A stretch of 64,000 nucleotides of DNA from positions 6,625,501 through 6,689,500 of the forward strand of contig NZ_CP108006.1 in NCBI RefSeq assembly GCF_036127095.1, in the 5' to 3' direction. A model generated the notes under the pieces. It did no database searches, was not told where the DNA came from, and was given only the letters and a program-made list of their open reading frames with translations. The stretch is from Streptomyces sp. NBC_00335 (lineage in GTDB: Bacteria > Actinomycetota > Actinomycetes > Streptomycetales > Streptomycetaceae). A program made the translations under genes and the position numbers. This document shows positions 1 to 9,729 of this stretch, in pieces; positions within the stretch are counted from its first letter, which is position 1, and every line of letters starts with the position of its first letter.

Positions 1-92
1 TTCGGGTGTGGGGACTTCGGGTGCGGTCGGCCCGTCAACCCGCCGTGGTCCGCCACCCGGGCGCGGAAGTGCGCGGGCGGCGCGGAGTCGGT

Positions 93-851
93 ATGCAGGG
101 GCACATGGCCGTGATCGTGGCGTTGGGTGCGTTCCTGATGACCCTGGCAGGCGGATGGACGGCGCAGCGCGTCACCGACCGCCGCCACCTCGTGCTGGGC
201 CTGGCCGGCGGGCTGATGCTCGGCGTCGTGGGCCTCGACCTGCTCCCGGAGGCCATGCACGCGGCCGGCGACGAAGTGTTCGGCGTCCCGCTCGCCCTGC
301 TGCTGTTCGTCGGCGGGTTCCTCGCCGCGCACTGCGTGGAACGGGTCCTGGCCGTCCGTCAGGCCTCCCACGGGGGCACGAACGGCGACGGGCCCGGGGA
401 CTCCGGGCAGAGGGTCCCCGAGGTCGGCCTGGCGGCGGCGGCCGCCATGGTCGGCCACAGCCTCGCCGACGGGGTGGCCCTCGGCGCCGCGTTCCAGGTC
501 GGCGGGGGGATGGGCGTGGCCGTGGCGCTGGCCGTCATCACCCATGACTTCGCCGACGGGTTCAACACGTACACCCTCACCCGGCTGTACGGGAACGACC
601 GCCGCAAGGCCCTGCTCATGCTCCTCGCGGACGCGGCGGCCCCCGTCGTGGGCGCCGCGTCCACTGTGCTGTTCACCCTTCCGGAGGAACCGCTCGGGGC
701 CTACCTCGGCTTCTTCGGCGGCGTCCTGCTGTACCTGGCCGCCGCCGAGATCCTGCCCGAGGCCCACCACAAGCACCCCGCACTGTCCACCCTGATGTGC
801 ACCGTGGGCGGGGTGGCGGGGATCTGGCTGGTCGTGGGCCTGGCGGAGTGA
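93..851 (+). CDS. ZIP-family metal transporter
   Basis: Predicted inner-membrane divalent-cation transporter of the ZIP (ZupT-like) family, 252 residues. It is almost entirely hydrophobic, with about seven to eight membrane segments. The C-terminal half carries the family's metal-site pattern: HSLADGVALG, then ITHDFADGFN two helices later. A short polar loop (about residues 88-110, rich in Gly, Asp, His) separates the halves. The ATG at 93 is chosen because it precedes the first hydrophobic stretch; the ATG at 105 is an alternative. The reading frame stays open upstream to base 6 without protein-like sequence. It converges on cobB with a 20-base gap. The metal (zinc, iron, cobalt or other) cannot be read from the sequence, although the cobalamin genes next door make cobalt conceivable. 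Confidence 0.8.
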   Translation: MQGHMAVIVALGAFLMTLAGGWTAQRVTDRRHLVLGLAGGLMLGVVGLDLLPEAMHAAGDEVFGVPLALLLFVGGFLAAHCVERVLAVRQASHGGTNGDGPGDSGQRVPEVGLAAAAAMVGHSLADGVALGAAFQVGGGMGVAVALAVITHDFADGFNTYTLTRLYGNDRRKALLMLLADAAAPVVGAASTVLFTLPEEPLGAYLGFFGGVLLYLAAAEILPEAHHKHPALSTLMCTVGGVAGIWLVVGLAE

Positions 852-871
852 CGGGGCCGGGCGTCTGAGGT

Positions 872-2368
872 TCACCGATGCGCTGCCGCGGCCTCGGCGA
901 AGCGCAGGGCCACGGAGGGCTCCGCCGCCCAGTGCGTGTGCAGGTAGCTGGCGTGCACACCGCCCGCCACGAAGCCCTCGACCCGGCGTTCCGGATGCGT
1001 GAAGCCCCACGCCGGTGCACTGCCGGCGCCCGGCTCGATCACCGTGCGGTGGAACTCGTGCCCGCGCAGCCGGGTCCCGGCCGGGGCCAGCACGCTGTCG
1101 GAGACGGCGACCGCCTCGCGGTAGCCGAGCGTGAGCCGCTCAGACATCCGCGCGTCGGCGTCGAGCACCCCGCACATGGGCTTCCCGTCCAGCGAACGGG
1201 CCAGGTACAGCAGCCCCGCGCACTCCGCGGCCAGCGGGCCGCCGGCCGCGGCGAACGCGGCGACGGCCTTGCGGAGCGGCTCGTTCGCGGACAGCTCCGG
1301 GGCGTACACCTCGGGGAACCCGCCGCCTATCACCAGGCCGGTGGTGCGGGGCGGGAGCGCTTCGTCCCGCAGCGGGTCGAAGGTGACGACTTCCGCGCCC
1401 GCTGCGCGCAGCAGCTCCGAGTGCTCGGCGTACGAGAACGTGAAGGCCGCCCCGCCCGCGACGGCGATGACGGGTGCGGCGCCGCCGCCGGGGCTCCGCC
1501 CCGGACCCCGCGCCTCAAACGCCGGCGAGGCTGGATTTTGCCGCTGCGCGGCATTTTCCAGCCCGTCCGGTGTTTGAGGACCGGGCCCGGGCAGAGCCCG
1601 GTTTCGGGAAGGGGCGGGGTGGGGGAGAAGAGCCTGTTCCGGAGCCCAGGCTTCGCAAGTCAGGGCCGGGGCCGTTCTGGCCAGGGCCATCAGGGCCTCC
1701 AGGTCACAGCCTGCCCGGACCTGGTCCGCCAGGGCAGCCACCGACGAGACCGCGTCAGCGCGCCGCTCGGCGACCGGCACCAGCCCCAGGTGCCGCGAGG
1801 GCGCGGCCACCTGCGGAGCCCGCCGCAGGACGCCGAGCACCGGCATCCCCGCTTCCTCCAGCGCCTCCCGCAGCATCACCTCGTGCCGGTCGGAGCCGAC
1901 CTTGTTCAGGATCACGCCGCCGAGGCGCACCTGCGGGTCGAAGGAGGCGAAGCCGTGCACCAGGGCCGCCACCGACCGCGACTGCGAGGACGCGTCGACG
2001 ACCAGCACCACCGGCGCCCGGAGCAGCTTCGCGACCTGCGCCGTCGACGCCAGTTCGCCCCGCCCCGCGGCCCCGTCGTAGAGCCCCATCACGCCTTCGA
2101 TGACGGCGAGATCGCAGCCGTCCGCCCCGTGCGCGAACAGCGGGGCCACCAGGTCCGGCCCGCACATGAAGGCGTCCAGGTTGCGCCCGGGCCGGCCCGT
2201 GGCCAGCGCGTGGTAGCCCGGGTCGATGTAGTCGGGCCCGGCCTTGTGCGGGGACACGGCGAGGCCGCGCTCCGAGAAGGCCGCCATCAGGCCCGTCGCG
2301 ACGGTGGTCTTGCCGCTGCCGGAGGAGGGCGCGGCGATGACCAGTCTCGGTACGTTGAACGAGGTCAC
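872..2368 (-). CDS. cobB: Cobyrinate a,c-diamide synthase with an in-frame repeat insertion
   Basis: ATP- and glutamine-dependent amidation of cobyrinate at the a and c carboxyls, in corrin ring synthesis. It has 498 residues. The N-terminal dethiobiotin-synthetase-like domain has the P-loop SSGSGKTTVATG at about residues 12-23. The C-terminal class I glutamine amidotransferase domain has the nucleophile in AECAGLLYLA and a GHEFHRT motif. Between them, about residues 244-295, lies a Pro/Gly/Arg-rich stretch that is not family-like and corresponds to a copy of the GC-rich palindromic repeat seen elsewhere in the window. The GTG start overlaps the cobO stop (GTGA), so translational coupling is likely. 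It is the last gene of the cobalamin operon. The call is secure; whether the insertion alters activity is unknown. Confidence 0.93.
   Translation of the reverse strand: MTSFNVPRLVIAAPSSGSGKTTVATGLMAAFSERGLAVSPHKAGPDYIDPGYHALATGRPGRNLDAFMCGPDLVAPLFAHGADGCDLAVIEGVMGLYDGAAGRGELASTAQVAKLLRAPVVLVVDASSQSRSVAALVHGFASFDPQVRLGGVILNKVGSDRHEVMLREALEEAGMPVLGVLRRAPQVAAPSRHLGLVPVAERRADAVSSVAALADQVRAGCDLEALMALARTAPALTCEAWAPEQALLPHPAPSRNRALPGPGPQTPDGLENAAQRQNPASPAFEARGPGRSPGGGAAPVIAVAGGAAFTFSYAEHSELLRAAGAEVVTFDPLRDEALPPRTTGLVIGGGFPEVYAPELSANEPLRKAVAAFAAAGGPLAAECAGLLYLARSLDGKPMCGVLDADARMSERLTLGYREAVAVSDSVLAPAGTRLRGHEFHRTVIEPGAGSAPAWGFTHPERRVEGFVAGGVHASYLHTHWAAEPSVALRFAEAAAAHR
1491..1620. repeat. GC-rich palindromic repeat, copy 1, inside cobB
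   Basis: Core inverted repeat at 1515-1577: TCAAACGCCGGCGAGGCTGG on one side and the complementary CCAGCCCGTCCGGTGTTTGA on the other, flanked by GGGGCTCCGCCCCGG and gcccggGCAGAGCCCGG arms. It shares the 'CTCAAACGCCGG' heart and the 'gggGCTCCGCCCC' arms with copies near 5.2, 17.65 and 61.5 kb. It stays open in the cobB frame with no stop and encodes a stretch containing ASPAFEARGPG. Confidence 0.85.
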
Positions 2369-2964
2369 CACTCGATGCCCTTCTGGCCCTTCTGGCCGGC
2401 GTCCATCGGGTGCTTGACCTTGGTCATCTCGGTGACGAGGTCCGCGAACTCCACCAGCTTCTCGGGTGCGTTGCGCCCGGTGATCACCACGTGCTGGGTG
2501 CCGGGACGATTCCGCAGCACCTCGACGACCTCGTCGACGTCGATCCAGCCCCAGTGCATCGGGTACGCGAACTCGTCCAGCACGTACAGCTTGTGCGTCT
2601 CGGCGGCCAGATCGCGCTTGACCTGCTCCCAGCCCTCCTTGGCAGCCTGCTCGTTGTCGAGCTGGGCGTCGCGCTGGACCCAGGACCAGCCCTCGCCCAT
2701 CTTGTGCCAGACGACGGAGCCGCCCTCGCCGGAGGCACCGAGCACCTTCAGCGCGTTCTCCTCGCCGACCTTCCACTTCGCCGACTTGACGAACTGGAAC
2801 ACCCCGATCGGCCAGCCCTGGTTCCAGGCGCGCAGCGCCAGACCGAAGGCGGCCGTCGACTTGCCCTTGCCCGGCCCGGTGTGGACGAAGACGAGCGGGC
2901 GGTTGCGGCGCTGACGCGTCGTGAGTCCGTCGTCGGGAACGACGGACGGCTGTCCCTGCGGCAT
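2365..2964 (-). CDS. cobO: Cob(I)yrinic acid a,c-diamide adenosyltransferase
   Basis: Transfers the adenosyl group from ATP to the cobalt of the corrinoid (CobO/BtuR/CobA family), 199 residues, the usual length. The P-loop TGPGKGKSTAAFG is near residues 29-41, followed by the family's FVKSAKW segment, LDEFAYPMHWGW (Walker B region) and VVITGRNAPEKLVE near the C-terminus. The ATG overlaps the stop of the upstream chelatase gene (TAATG), and its own stop overlaps the GTG of cobB, so the three genes form a coupled block. The cytoplasmic role is well supported by the motifs. Confidence 0.95.
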   Translation of the reverse strand: MPQGQPSVVPDDGLTTRQRRNRPLVFVHTGPGKGKSTAAFGLALRAWNQGWPIGVFQFVKSAKWKVGEENALKVLGASGEGGSVVWHKMGEGWSWVQRDAQLDNEQAAKEGWEQVKRDLAAETHKLYVLDEFAYPMHWGWIDVDEVVEVLRNRPGTQHVVITGRNAPEKLVEFADLVTEMTKVKHPMDAGQKGQKGIEW

Positions 2965-5060
2965 TACGCGGCCCTCCTGAGGGTCGGGGATGGGGTACGT
3001 ACGTTTTTCACGAGCCCGGCCAGCGAATCGGCCCGCAGCCCGTCGAGGGTGACGACCGGGCCGCCCAGATCGGCGGCCAGTGCTCCGGCCAGCCCGAGCC
3101 GGACCGGACCCGACTCGCAGTCCACGACCACGGAGGCGAGCCCGCCGGCCGCCAGCAGCCGGGCGCTGCGCGCCGAGAGCTCGCGGGGATCGCCGCCCAC
3201 CGAGCCGGCCGAGGTGGCCCGCCCGTCGGTGACGACCACGAGCAGCGGGCGCCGGCTCGGGTCCCGCAGCCGCTCGATGCGCAGCACTTCGTGGGCCTTG
3301 AGCAGCCCGGTGCCGAGCGGGGTGCGACCGCCGGTCGGCAGGTTCTCCAGCCGGGCCGCCGCGGCGTCGACGGAGGAGGTGGGCGGCAGGGCCAGTTCGG
3401 CCGAGGAGCCCCGGAAGGTGATCAGGCCGACCTTGTCCCGGCGCTGGTAGGCGTCGAGCAGCAGGGACAGCACCGCTCCTTTGACCGCGCTCATGCGCTG
3501 CCGGGCGGCCATGGAGCCGGAGGCGTCGACGAGGAACAGGACGAGGTTGCCCTCGCGGCCCTCGCGGGTCGCCTGCCGCAGATCGTCCTTGCGGACGATC
3601 AGCCCGCGCCCGGTGCGCCCGCGGGCCTTCTGGTGCGGGGCGGCGGCGTGGACGGTGGCCGCCAGGTGCAGTTTGGTCAACTGGCCGCGGGGGCGCTGGG
3701 CGCCGGTGGTGCGGCCGTGCGCGGTGCGGGCGCGCGAACGCCGGCCGGAGGCGCCTTCGCCGAGCCCCGGGACGCTGAGCATCTTGGTGCGGAACGGCTC
3801 GGCGGCCCGTACGGGTGCCTGCTCGGCCGGACCCGCCGCCTCGGTCTCCTGGGCGGAGGGCTGGGTCTCGGGCCGCTGCTCGGGCTCCGCCGGGGCCTCG
3901 GGCTCGGCCTCGGTCTCGGGCGCGTCCGGTCCGGAGCCCTGCGGGGGTACGCCGCCCCCGCCGTCGGGGCCGCCGCCGTCCGGGCCGTCGTCCTGCGGAC
4001 CCTCGCCCGGCCCCTCCGGCTCGGGCTCCGGCTCGGGGTCCGGCTCCTCGTCGGGGAACCCGTCCAGGATCCGGTCCAGCATCTCCTCGTCGAGACCGGG
4101 CGCGTCGAAGGGGTTGCGGCGGCGCCGGTGGGGGAGCGCCAGCAGGGCGGCCTGCCGCACGTCCTCCTTGCGCACCTCGGTCCGGCCGGCCCAGGCGGCG
4201 AGCGCGGTCGAGGTGCGGGCCATCACGATGTCGGCGCGCATGCCGTCGACCTCGAAACCGGCGCAGGTCGCGGCGATCTGCAGCAGCGAGGTGTCACCGA
4301 GGCGCACCTTCGGGAGCAGGGCCCGCGCGGCCACCACCCGGGCGCGCACCTCCTGCTCGTCCCCGGACCAGCGGCCCGCGAACCCCGCGGGGTCGTCCTC
4401 GTAGGCGAGCCGGCGACGCACCACCTCGACCCGCTGGAGGGGCTCCCGGGAGGCGGCGACCTCGACGGTCAGCCCGAACCGGTCGAGCAGCTGCGGGCGG
4501 AGCTCGCCCTCCTCGGGGTTCATCGTGCCGACGAGGAGGAAACGGGCGGCGTGCCGTACGGAGACGCCCTCGCGCTCGACATACGAGGCGCCCATCGCGG
4601 CGGCGTCGAGGAGCAGGTCGATGAGGTGGTCGTGGAGCAGGTTGACCTCGTCGACGTACAGGATCCCGCGGTGCGCGTCGGCCAGCAGGCCGGGCTCGAA
4701 GGCCTTCACGCCTTCGGAGAGGGCGCGTTCGATGTCGAGGGCGCCGACGAGCCGGTCCTCGGAGGCACCGACGGGCAGCTCCACCATGCGGGCGGGCCGC
4801 GCGGCGGCCGGTCCCGGCTCGTGGGGGCCGTCGGGGCAGGCGGGGTCCGCGGCGGTGGGGGCGCAGCTGAACCGGCAGCCCGGGACCACGTCCACCTGGG
4901 GCAGCAGGGTGGACAGGGCGCGGACGGCGGTGGACTTGGCGGTCCCCTTCTCGCCGCGCACGAGAACACCGCCGACCGCGGGGCTCACGGCGTTGAGCAG
5001 CAGCGCGAGGCGCAGGTCGGTCTGGCCGACCAGTGCGGTGAACGGGTAGGGCGTGCTCAT
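2964..5060 (-). CDS. Magnesium/cobalt chelatase ATPase, fused AAA+ and vWA (BchI/BchD-like)
   Basis: Predicted ATPase partner of a cobaltochelatase, 698 residues. The N-terminal AAA+ domain (about 1-330) has the Walker A GEKGTAKST near residues 36-44 and the Walker B LYVDEVNLL. An acidic, Pro/Glu-rich linker (about 335-425) is followed by a vWA domain with the MIDAS LVDASGSM near 503-510. It therefore combines ChlI/CobS-like and ChlD/CobT-like modules in one chain, as in many actinomycetes. It sits between cobQ and cobO. In S. coelicolor the large catalytic subunit gene cobN lies directly upstream of this gene, as I recall; here that position holds only 292 bases with a repeat. Confidence 0.88.
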   Translation of the reverse strand: MSTPYPFTALVGQTDLRLALLLNAVSPAVGGVLVRGEKGTAKSTAVRALSTLLPQVDVVPGCRFSCAPTAADPACPDGPHEPGPAAARPARMVELPVGASEDRLVGALDIERALSEGVKAFEPGLLADAHRGILYVDEVNLLHDHLIDLLLDAAAMGASYVEREGVSVRHAARFLLVGTMNPEEGELRPQLLDRFGLTVEVAASREPLQRVEVVRRRLAYEDDPAGFAGRWSGDEQEVRARVVAARALLPKVRLGDTSLLQIAATCAGFEVDGMRADIVMARTSTALAAWAGRTEVRKEDVRQAALLALPHRRRRNPFDAPGLDEEMLDRILDGFPDEEPDPEPEPEPEGPGEGPQDDGPDGGGPDGGGGVPPQGSGPDAPETEAEPEAPAEPEQRPETQPSAQETEAAGPAEQAPVRAAEPFRTKMLSVPGLGEGASGRRSRARTAHGRTTGAQRPRGQLTKLHLAATVHAAAPHQKARGRTGRGLIVRKDDLRQATREGREGNLVLFLVDASGSMAARQRMSAVKGAVLSLLLDAYQRRDKVGLITFRGSSAELALPPTSSVDAAAARLENLPTGGRTPLGTGLLKAHEVLRIERLRDPSRRPLLVVVTDGRATSAGSVGGDPRELSARSARLLAAGGLASVVVDCESGPVRLGLAGALAADLGGPVVTLDGLRADSLAGLVKNVRTPSPTLRRAA

Positions 5061-5189
5061 GCGGTGGCCCCTTCTTGGGCGTGTGTACGGATACGCGTGC
5101 GCGGGCGGGCGTGGACGGCGCGGCCGGGCTGCGGGTGCGCCGCTGCGCGGGGCGGAGTTCCCCTGCCCGCCCTTCGCCCGTTCCCCGGA

Positions 5190-5335
5190 GCTCCGCCCCG
5201 GACCCCGTGCGTGCGCTGCGCGCCCGCGCCCTCGAACGCCGGGCGGGCTGGTTCTTCGAGCCTCGCCGGCGTTTGGGGCGCGGGGTCCGGGGCGGAGCCC
5301 CGGGGAACGGTGGAAGGGTGGGTCGGGGACGGCCC
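5190..5335. repeat. GC-rich palindromic repeat, copy 2, in the cobalamin operon
   Basis: Inner inverted repeat at about 5229-5280 (CTCGAACGCCGGGCGGGCTGG opposite CCTCGCCGGCGTTTGGGG), enclosed by GGAGCTCCGCCCCGGACCCC on the left and GGGGTCCGGGGCGGAGCCCC on the right. It continues into 'CCCGGGGAACGGTGGAAGGG', a tail also present at copy 3. It lies between cobQ and the chelatase gene, a 292-base gap in an operon whose other junctions overlap. Confidence 0.85.
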
Positions 5336-5352
5336 CCGCAGGGCTGCGCCGC

Positions 5353-6876
5353 TCATGGCGCGCCCGGGGGGAGGAAGGGGAGGCCCGACGGGGCGCCGGT
5401 CTCGATCAGGCGCAGCAGCGCGTCCGTGTCCGCGTGTTCCTCGATCAGGTCGCCGAGCAGATCGAGCTGCTCCTCCCGCAGGGAGGCGAACGAGGTGTCC
5501 GGGGCCGGGACGAAGCGGCGGCCCGCCGCCGAGGCGACCTCGCGGAGGAACGCCCGGCGGAAGCCGTCCGACTCCAGCGAGCCGTGCCAGTGCGTGCCCC
5601 ACACCTCGCCGACCCGGCACCCGTCCAGGAAGGGGGTTCCGCCCAGGACTTCGGCCACGCCGTGGTGGATCTCGTACCCCTCCACCGGCTCGCCCAGCGC
5701 CGAACCGACCGGCCGGGCCAGGGTCTTCTCCCGCTCGAAGCGGACCCGTACGGGAAGCAGCCCGAGCCCCGGCACGGAGCCGGCCTTCGACTCGACCTCG
5801 TCCTCGATGTGTTCGCCCAGCACCTGGAACCCGCCGCAGATGCCCAGGACCGGCCGCCCCTCGGCGGCCCGCCGGGCCAGCGCGTCCGCCAGCCCCCGCT
5901 CGCGCAGCCAGGCCAGGGCCTTGACCGTGCCGCGGGTGCCGGGGACGACGACCAGGTCCGCGTCCGCCAGTTCCTCGGCCCGGTCCACGAACCGCACGAC
6001 CACGCCGGGCTCCGCCGCGAGCGCGTCGACGTCCGTGAAGTTGGACATCAGCGGCACCGCGCAGACCGCGACCCGCAGCACGTCCCGGCCGACGGGCGGG
6101 GCGACCACGGATTCGCGTACCGCGCCCCGCAGGGAGACCCGCAGGCCGTCCTCCTCGTCGATGCCCAGCCCGTGCTGGAAGGGGAGCACGCCGTACGTGG
6201 CCCGCCCGGTGAGGCCGCGCAGCATCTCCATGCCCGGTTCCAGCAGGGTGACGTCACCGCGGAACTTGTTGACCAGGTAGCCCGCGATCAGCGACTGGTC
6301 CTCGGGGGAGAGCAGGGCCGTCGTACCGAAGAAGGACGCGAAGACCCCGCCCCGGTCGATGTCGCCGACGACGACCACCGGGAACCGCGCGGCCCGCGCG
6401 ATGCCCATGTTCACGATGTCGGTCCGGCGCAGGTTGATCTCGGCCGGGCTGCCCGCCCCCTCGCAGATCACGGCGTCATACGTGCCCCGCAACTGCTCCA
6501 GGCAGTCCGTGACGATGCCGAGCAACTGCTCCTGACGCCCGCCGTGGTAGCCGCGGGCGCTCATCTCGCCCACCGGCTTGCCCAGCAGCACCACCTGGCT
6601 GCTGCGGTCGCTGCCGGGCTTGAGCAGCACCGGGTTCATCAGCGCGGTCGGCTCCACGCGGGCCGCCTGGGCCTGCATGGCCTGGGCGCGGCCGATCTCG
6701 GCGCCCTCCCTCGTCACGAAGGAGTTCAGCGACATGTTCTGCGCCTTGAACGGGGCGACCTTCACGCCCTGCCGGGCCAGCCACCGGCAGATGCCCGCCG
6801 TGACCACGCTCTTGCCCGCGTCCGAGGTCGTACCGGCGACGAGGAGCCCCCCGCCGCGCTTCGCTCCGCCGCTCAT
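5353..6876 (-). CDS. cobQ: Cobyric acid synthase
   Basis: Catalyses four glutamine- and ATP-dependent amidations of adenosylcobyrinic acid a,c-diamide to adenosylcobyric acid. It has 507 residues, usual for CobQ/CbiP. The N-terminal domain has [21 protein letters not shown] (P-loop variant, about 15-35) and the family stretch [13 protein letters not shown]. The C-terminal amidotransferase domain has the nucleophile in [13 protein letters not shown] and the final catalytic His in [14 protein letters not shown]. The ATG at 6876 is supported by the ATGA overlap with the cobD stop. Its downstream boundary is the repeat-bearing gap before the chelatase gene. Confidence 0.95.
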   Translation of the reverse strand: MSGGAKRGGGLLVAGTTSDAGKSVVTAGICRWLARQGVKVAPFKAQNMSLNSFVTREGAEIGRAQAMQAQAARVEPTALMNPVLLKPGSDRSSQVVLLGKPVGEMSARGYHGGRQEQLLGIVTDCLEQLRGTYDAVICEGAGSPAEINLRRTDIVNMGIARAARFPVVVVGDIDRGGVFASFFGTTALLSPEDQSLIAGYLVNKFRGDVTLLEPGMEMLRGLTGRATYGVLPFQHGLGIDEEDGLRVSLRGAVRESVVAPPVGRDVLRVAVCAVPLMSNFTDVDALAAEPGVVVRFVDRAEELADADLVVVPGTRGTVKALAWLRERGLADALARRAAEGRPVLGICGGFQVLGEHIEDEVESKAGSVPGLGLLPVRVRFEREKTLARPVGSALGEPVEGYEIHHGVAEVLGGTPFLDGCRVGEVWGTHWHGSLESDGFRRAFLREVASAAGRRFVPAPDTSFASLREEQLDLLGDLIEEHADTDALLRLIETGAPSGLPFLPPGAP

Positions 6877-7853
6877 GCGCGCCGCCCCTTCTTCTTCGTC
6901 GTACGGGAGACCAGCGTCCGGGAGACCAGCGTCCGGGCGGCCACGCAGGCCCCCAGCGCCACCCACGTCACCTGGCGCGACAGTCGCACCGCGCGTTCGA
7001 TGTCGGCGACCTCCACGGGCCGCCCGGCCGCACCGTTGAGCACGGCCCGGTGTTCGACCCGGCCCGCGTACGCCAGGGTCCCGCCCAGCCGTACGCCCAG
7101 CGCCCCGGCGAAGGAGGACTCCACGGGGCCCGCGTTGGGGCTCGGGTGCTTGGCGGCGTCCGCGCGCCAGGCCCGTACGGCTCCCCGCCGGTCGGGCCCG
7201 GCCAGTACGGCGGCCAGGGCAGTCAGCCGGGCGCCCGGCCAGCCGGCCACGTCGTCGAGCCGGGCCGAGGCCCAGCCGTAGCGCAGGTGGCGGGGGGACT
7301 TGTGGCCGACCATCGCGTCCAGGGTGTTCACGGCGCGGAAGGCCAGCAGCCCGGGGACGCCCGCGACGGCGCCCCACACGAGGGCGCCGACCACGGCGTC
7401 GGAGGTGTTCTCGGCGACCGATTCGACGACCGCGCGGGCCATCTGCTGCTCGTCCAGGGCCTGCGGGTCGCGCCCGCACAGGTGGGGCAGCCGCTCGCGG
7501 GCCACCTCGGCGTCCCCGGCGGCGAGCGCGCCGCCGATGGCGCGGGCCTCCCGGCCCAGCGAGGTGCCGCCCACGACGGCCCAGGTGGCGGCGGCGGTGA
7601 GAGCGATGCGGGCGGCCGCGGGGCGGGAGCGCACGGCGCGGGCGCCCAGCGCGCCGACGGCGGCGGCGCCTCCGGCGCACAGCAGGGTGTGCAGGGCGCC
7701 CCGGGCGCGGTCGTCGCGCCACAGGGCGCGTTCGACGGCGGCGGCGGCTCGTCCGAAGGCGGCCACGGGGTGCCCTCGGCGCGGATCCCCGAGGATCCGG
7801 TCGCCGATCAGGCCCGCCGTGACGCCGTACGCGAAGACGCGATCGGCACGCAT
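6873..7853 (-). CDS. cobD: Adenosylcobinamide-phosphate synthase (CbiB/CobD)
   Basis: Membrane enzyme joining the aminopropanol arm to cobyric acid, 326 residues, the typical size. Family signatures visible are [18 protein letters not shown] near the N-terminus, a central [20 protein letters not shown], and ARPNAG-like [26 protein letters not shown]. Several hydrophobic segments fit an inner-membrane protein. A basic C-terminus (TTKKKGRRA) overlaps the start of cobQ by ATGA. It is the first gene of the operon and lies directly behind the B12 riboswitch. The ATG at 7853 is the one that gives the conserved N-terminus. Confidence 0.94.
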   Translation of the reverse strand: MRADRVFAYGVTAGLIGDRILGDPRRGHPVAAFGRAAAAVERALWRDDRARGALHTLLCAGGAAAVGALGARAVRSRPAAARIALTAAATWAVVGGTSLGREARAIGGALAAGDAEVARERLPHLCGRDPQALDEQQMARAVVESVAENTSDAVVGALVWGAVAGVPGLLAFRAVNTLDAMVGHKSPRHLRYGWASARLDDVAGWPGARLTALAAVLAGPDRRGAVRAWRADAAKHPSPNAGPVESSFAGALGVRLGGTLAYAGRVEHRAVLNGAAGRPVEVADIERAVRLSRQVTWVALGACVAARTLVSRTLVSRTTKKKGRRA

Positions 7854-7861
7854 GGTGGCAG

Positions 7862-8040
7862 GTATGTCCTCACTCAGGGTCCGCGCCCTGGTTCGACGTG
7901 TCCGGCGGCGAGAGTTCCTGGCTCCCGGCCGCACACGGCCAGAGGTCCGCGTGCGCCGGTGACAGTGGCGGGACCGCGCCGGATTCGCACCGGACTTCCT
8001 CTCCATGCCGCCGTATTGGCTCGGGCAGTCCACCACGCAG
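7862..8040 (-). promoter_or_regulatory. Cobalamin (B12) riboswitch
   Basis: Read on the minus strand, the leader contains GAAGTCCGGTGCGAATCCGG followed by CGCGGTCCCGCCACTGTC. This is the B12-box pattern (GAAxxCCGGTGxGAATCCGGxxCxGxCCCGCxACTGT). The first match lies about 8002-7983 and the CCCGCCACTGT about 7976-7965. Downstream pairing (CCGGCGCACGCGGACC) and a terminal G/C-rich part complete a compact actinomycete aptamer. It ends just upstream of the cobD start, so it likely represses the cob operon when adenosylcobalamin is plentiful. Outer boundaries are estimates. Confidence 0.92.
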
Positions 8041-8155
8041 CGCGAAGGCCCGTCAACTCGCCGTTGACCTGCGGAGGGGTGGCGGGGGAGGGGGCGGGGC
8101 CGGGCCCGCGCGAAGGGGCAGGGGTACGTCCCGGGCCGGTCCGGGGCATGCGAAA

Positions 8156-8184
8156 GCTCCCTCCGGTACGAACCCGGAGGGAGC
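8156..8184 (-). terminator. Hairpin terminator of the pit operon
   Basis: Perfect 11-base arms GCTCCCTCCGG and CCGGAGGGAGC around a 7-base loop, placed 24 bases beyond the stop of the small membrane protein gene. Confidence 0.7.
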
Positions 8185-8207
8185 CTTCGTACGTGCCGTC
8201 CCGCGCC

Positions 8208-8429
8208 TCAGGCGACGATCAGGTAGATCCCGTAGGCCACGGCCGCCGCGCAGAGCGCGAAGCAGGCGTACGCACCGCTGCGGGCCAGGGTGGCGGCGCC
8301 GCCCTGTTCGGTGGCGGCCTCGTGCTTGGAGAGCCCCATCAGGCCCAGGGTGAACAGGGTCACCAGGATGACGGTGGCGGAGAGGCTGACCCCGAAGACG
8401 GAGCCGAGTGCTGCCCAGTCGATCTTCAT
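8208..8429 (-). CDS. Small membrane protein downstream of pit
   Basis: A 73-residue protein with two predicted membrane helices (about 10-32 and 50-72). It starts MKIDWAALGSVFGVSLSATV and ends in a hydrophobic AVAYGIYLIVA, with no recognised domain. The gene begins 28 bases after pit on the same strand and is followed by a hairpin, so the two are probably co-transcribed. Its conserved position next to pit in Streptomyces (as I recall it) suggests an accessory role in the phosphate carrier, but no function can be read from the sequence. The ATG at 8429 is preferred over upstream in-frame starts because those would read through the pit end. Confidence 0.8.
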   Translation of the reverse strand: MKIDWAALGSVFGVSLSATVILVTLFTLGLMGLSKHEAATEQGGAATLARSGAYACFALCAAAVAYGIYLIVA

Positions 8430-8457
8430 ACCGCTGAATCCTCTGTCGTTCTCGGGG

Positions 8458-9729
<1,272 letters not shown>

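Noticed and set aside
878..2914. Long plus-strand open frame across the cobB/cobO region
   Set aside because: Runs antisense to genes with clear motifs; its translation is low-complexity Arg/Gly/Pro-rich with no domain, as expected for high-GC shadow frames.
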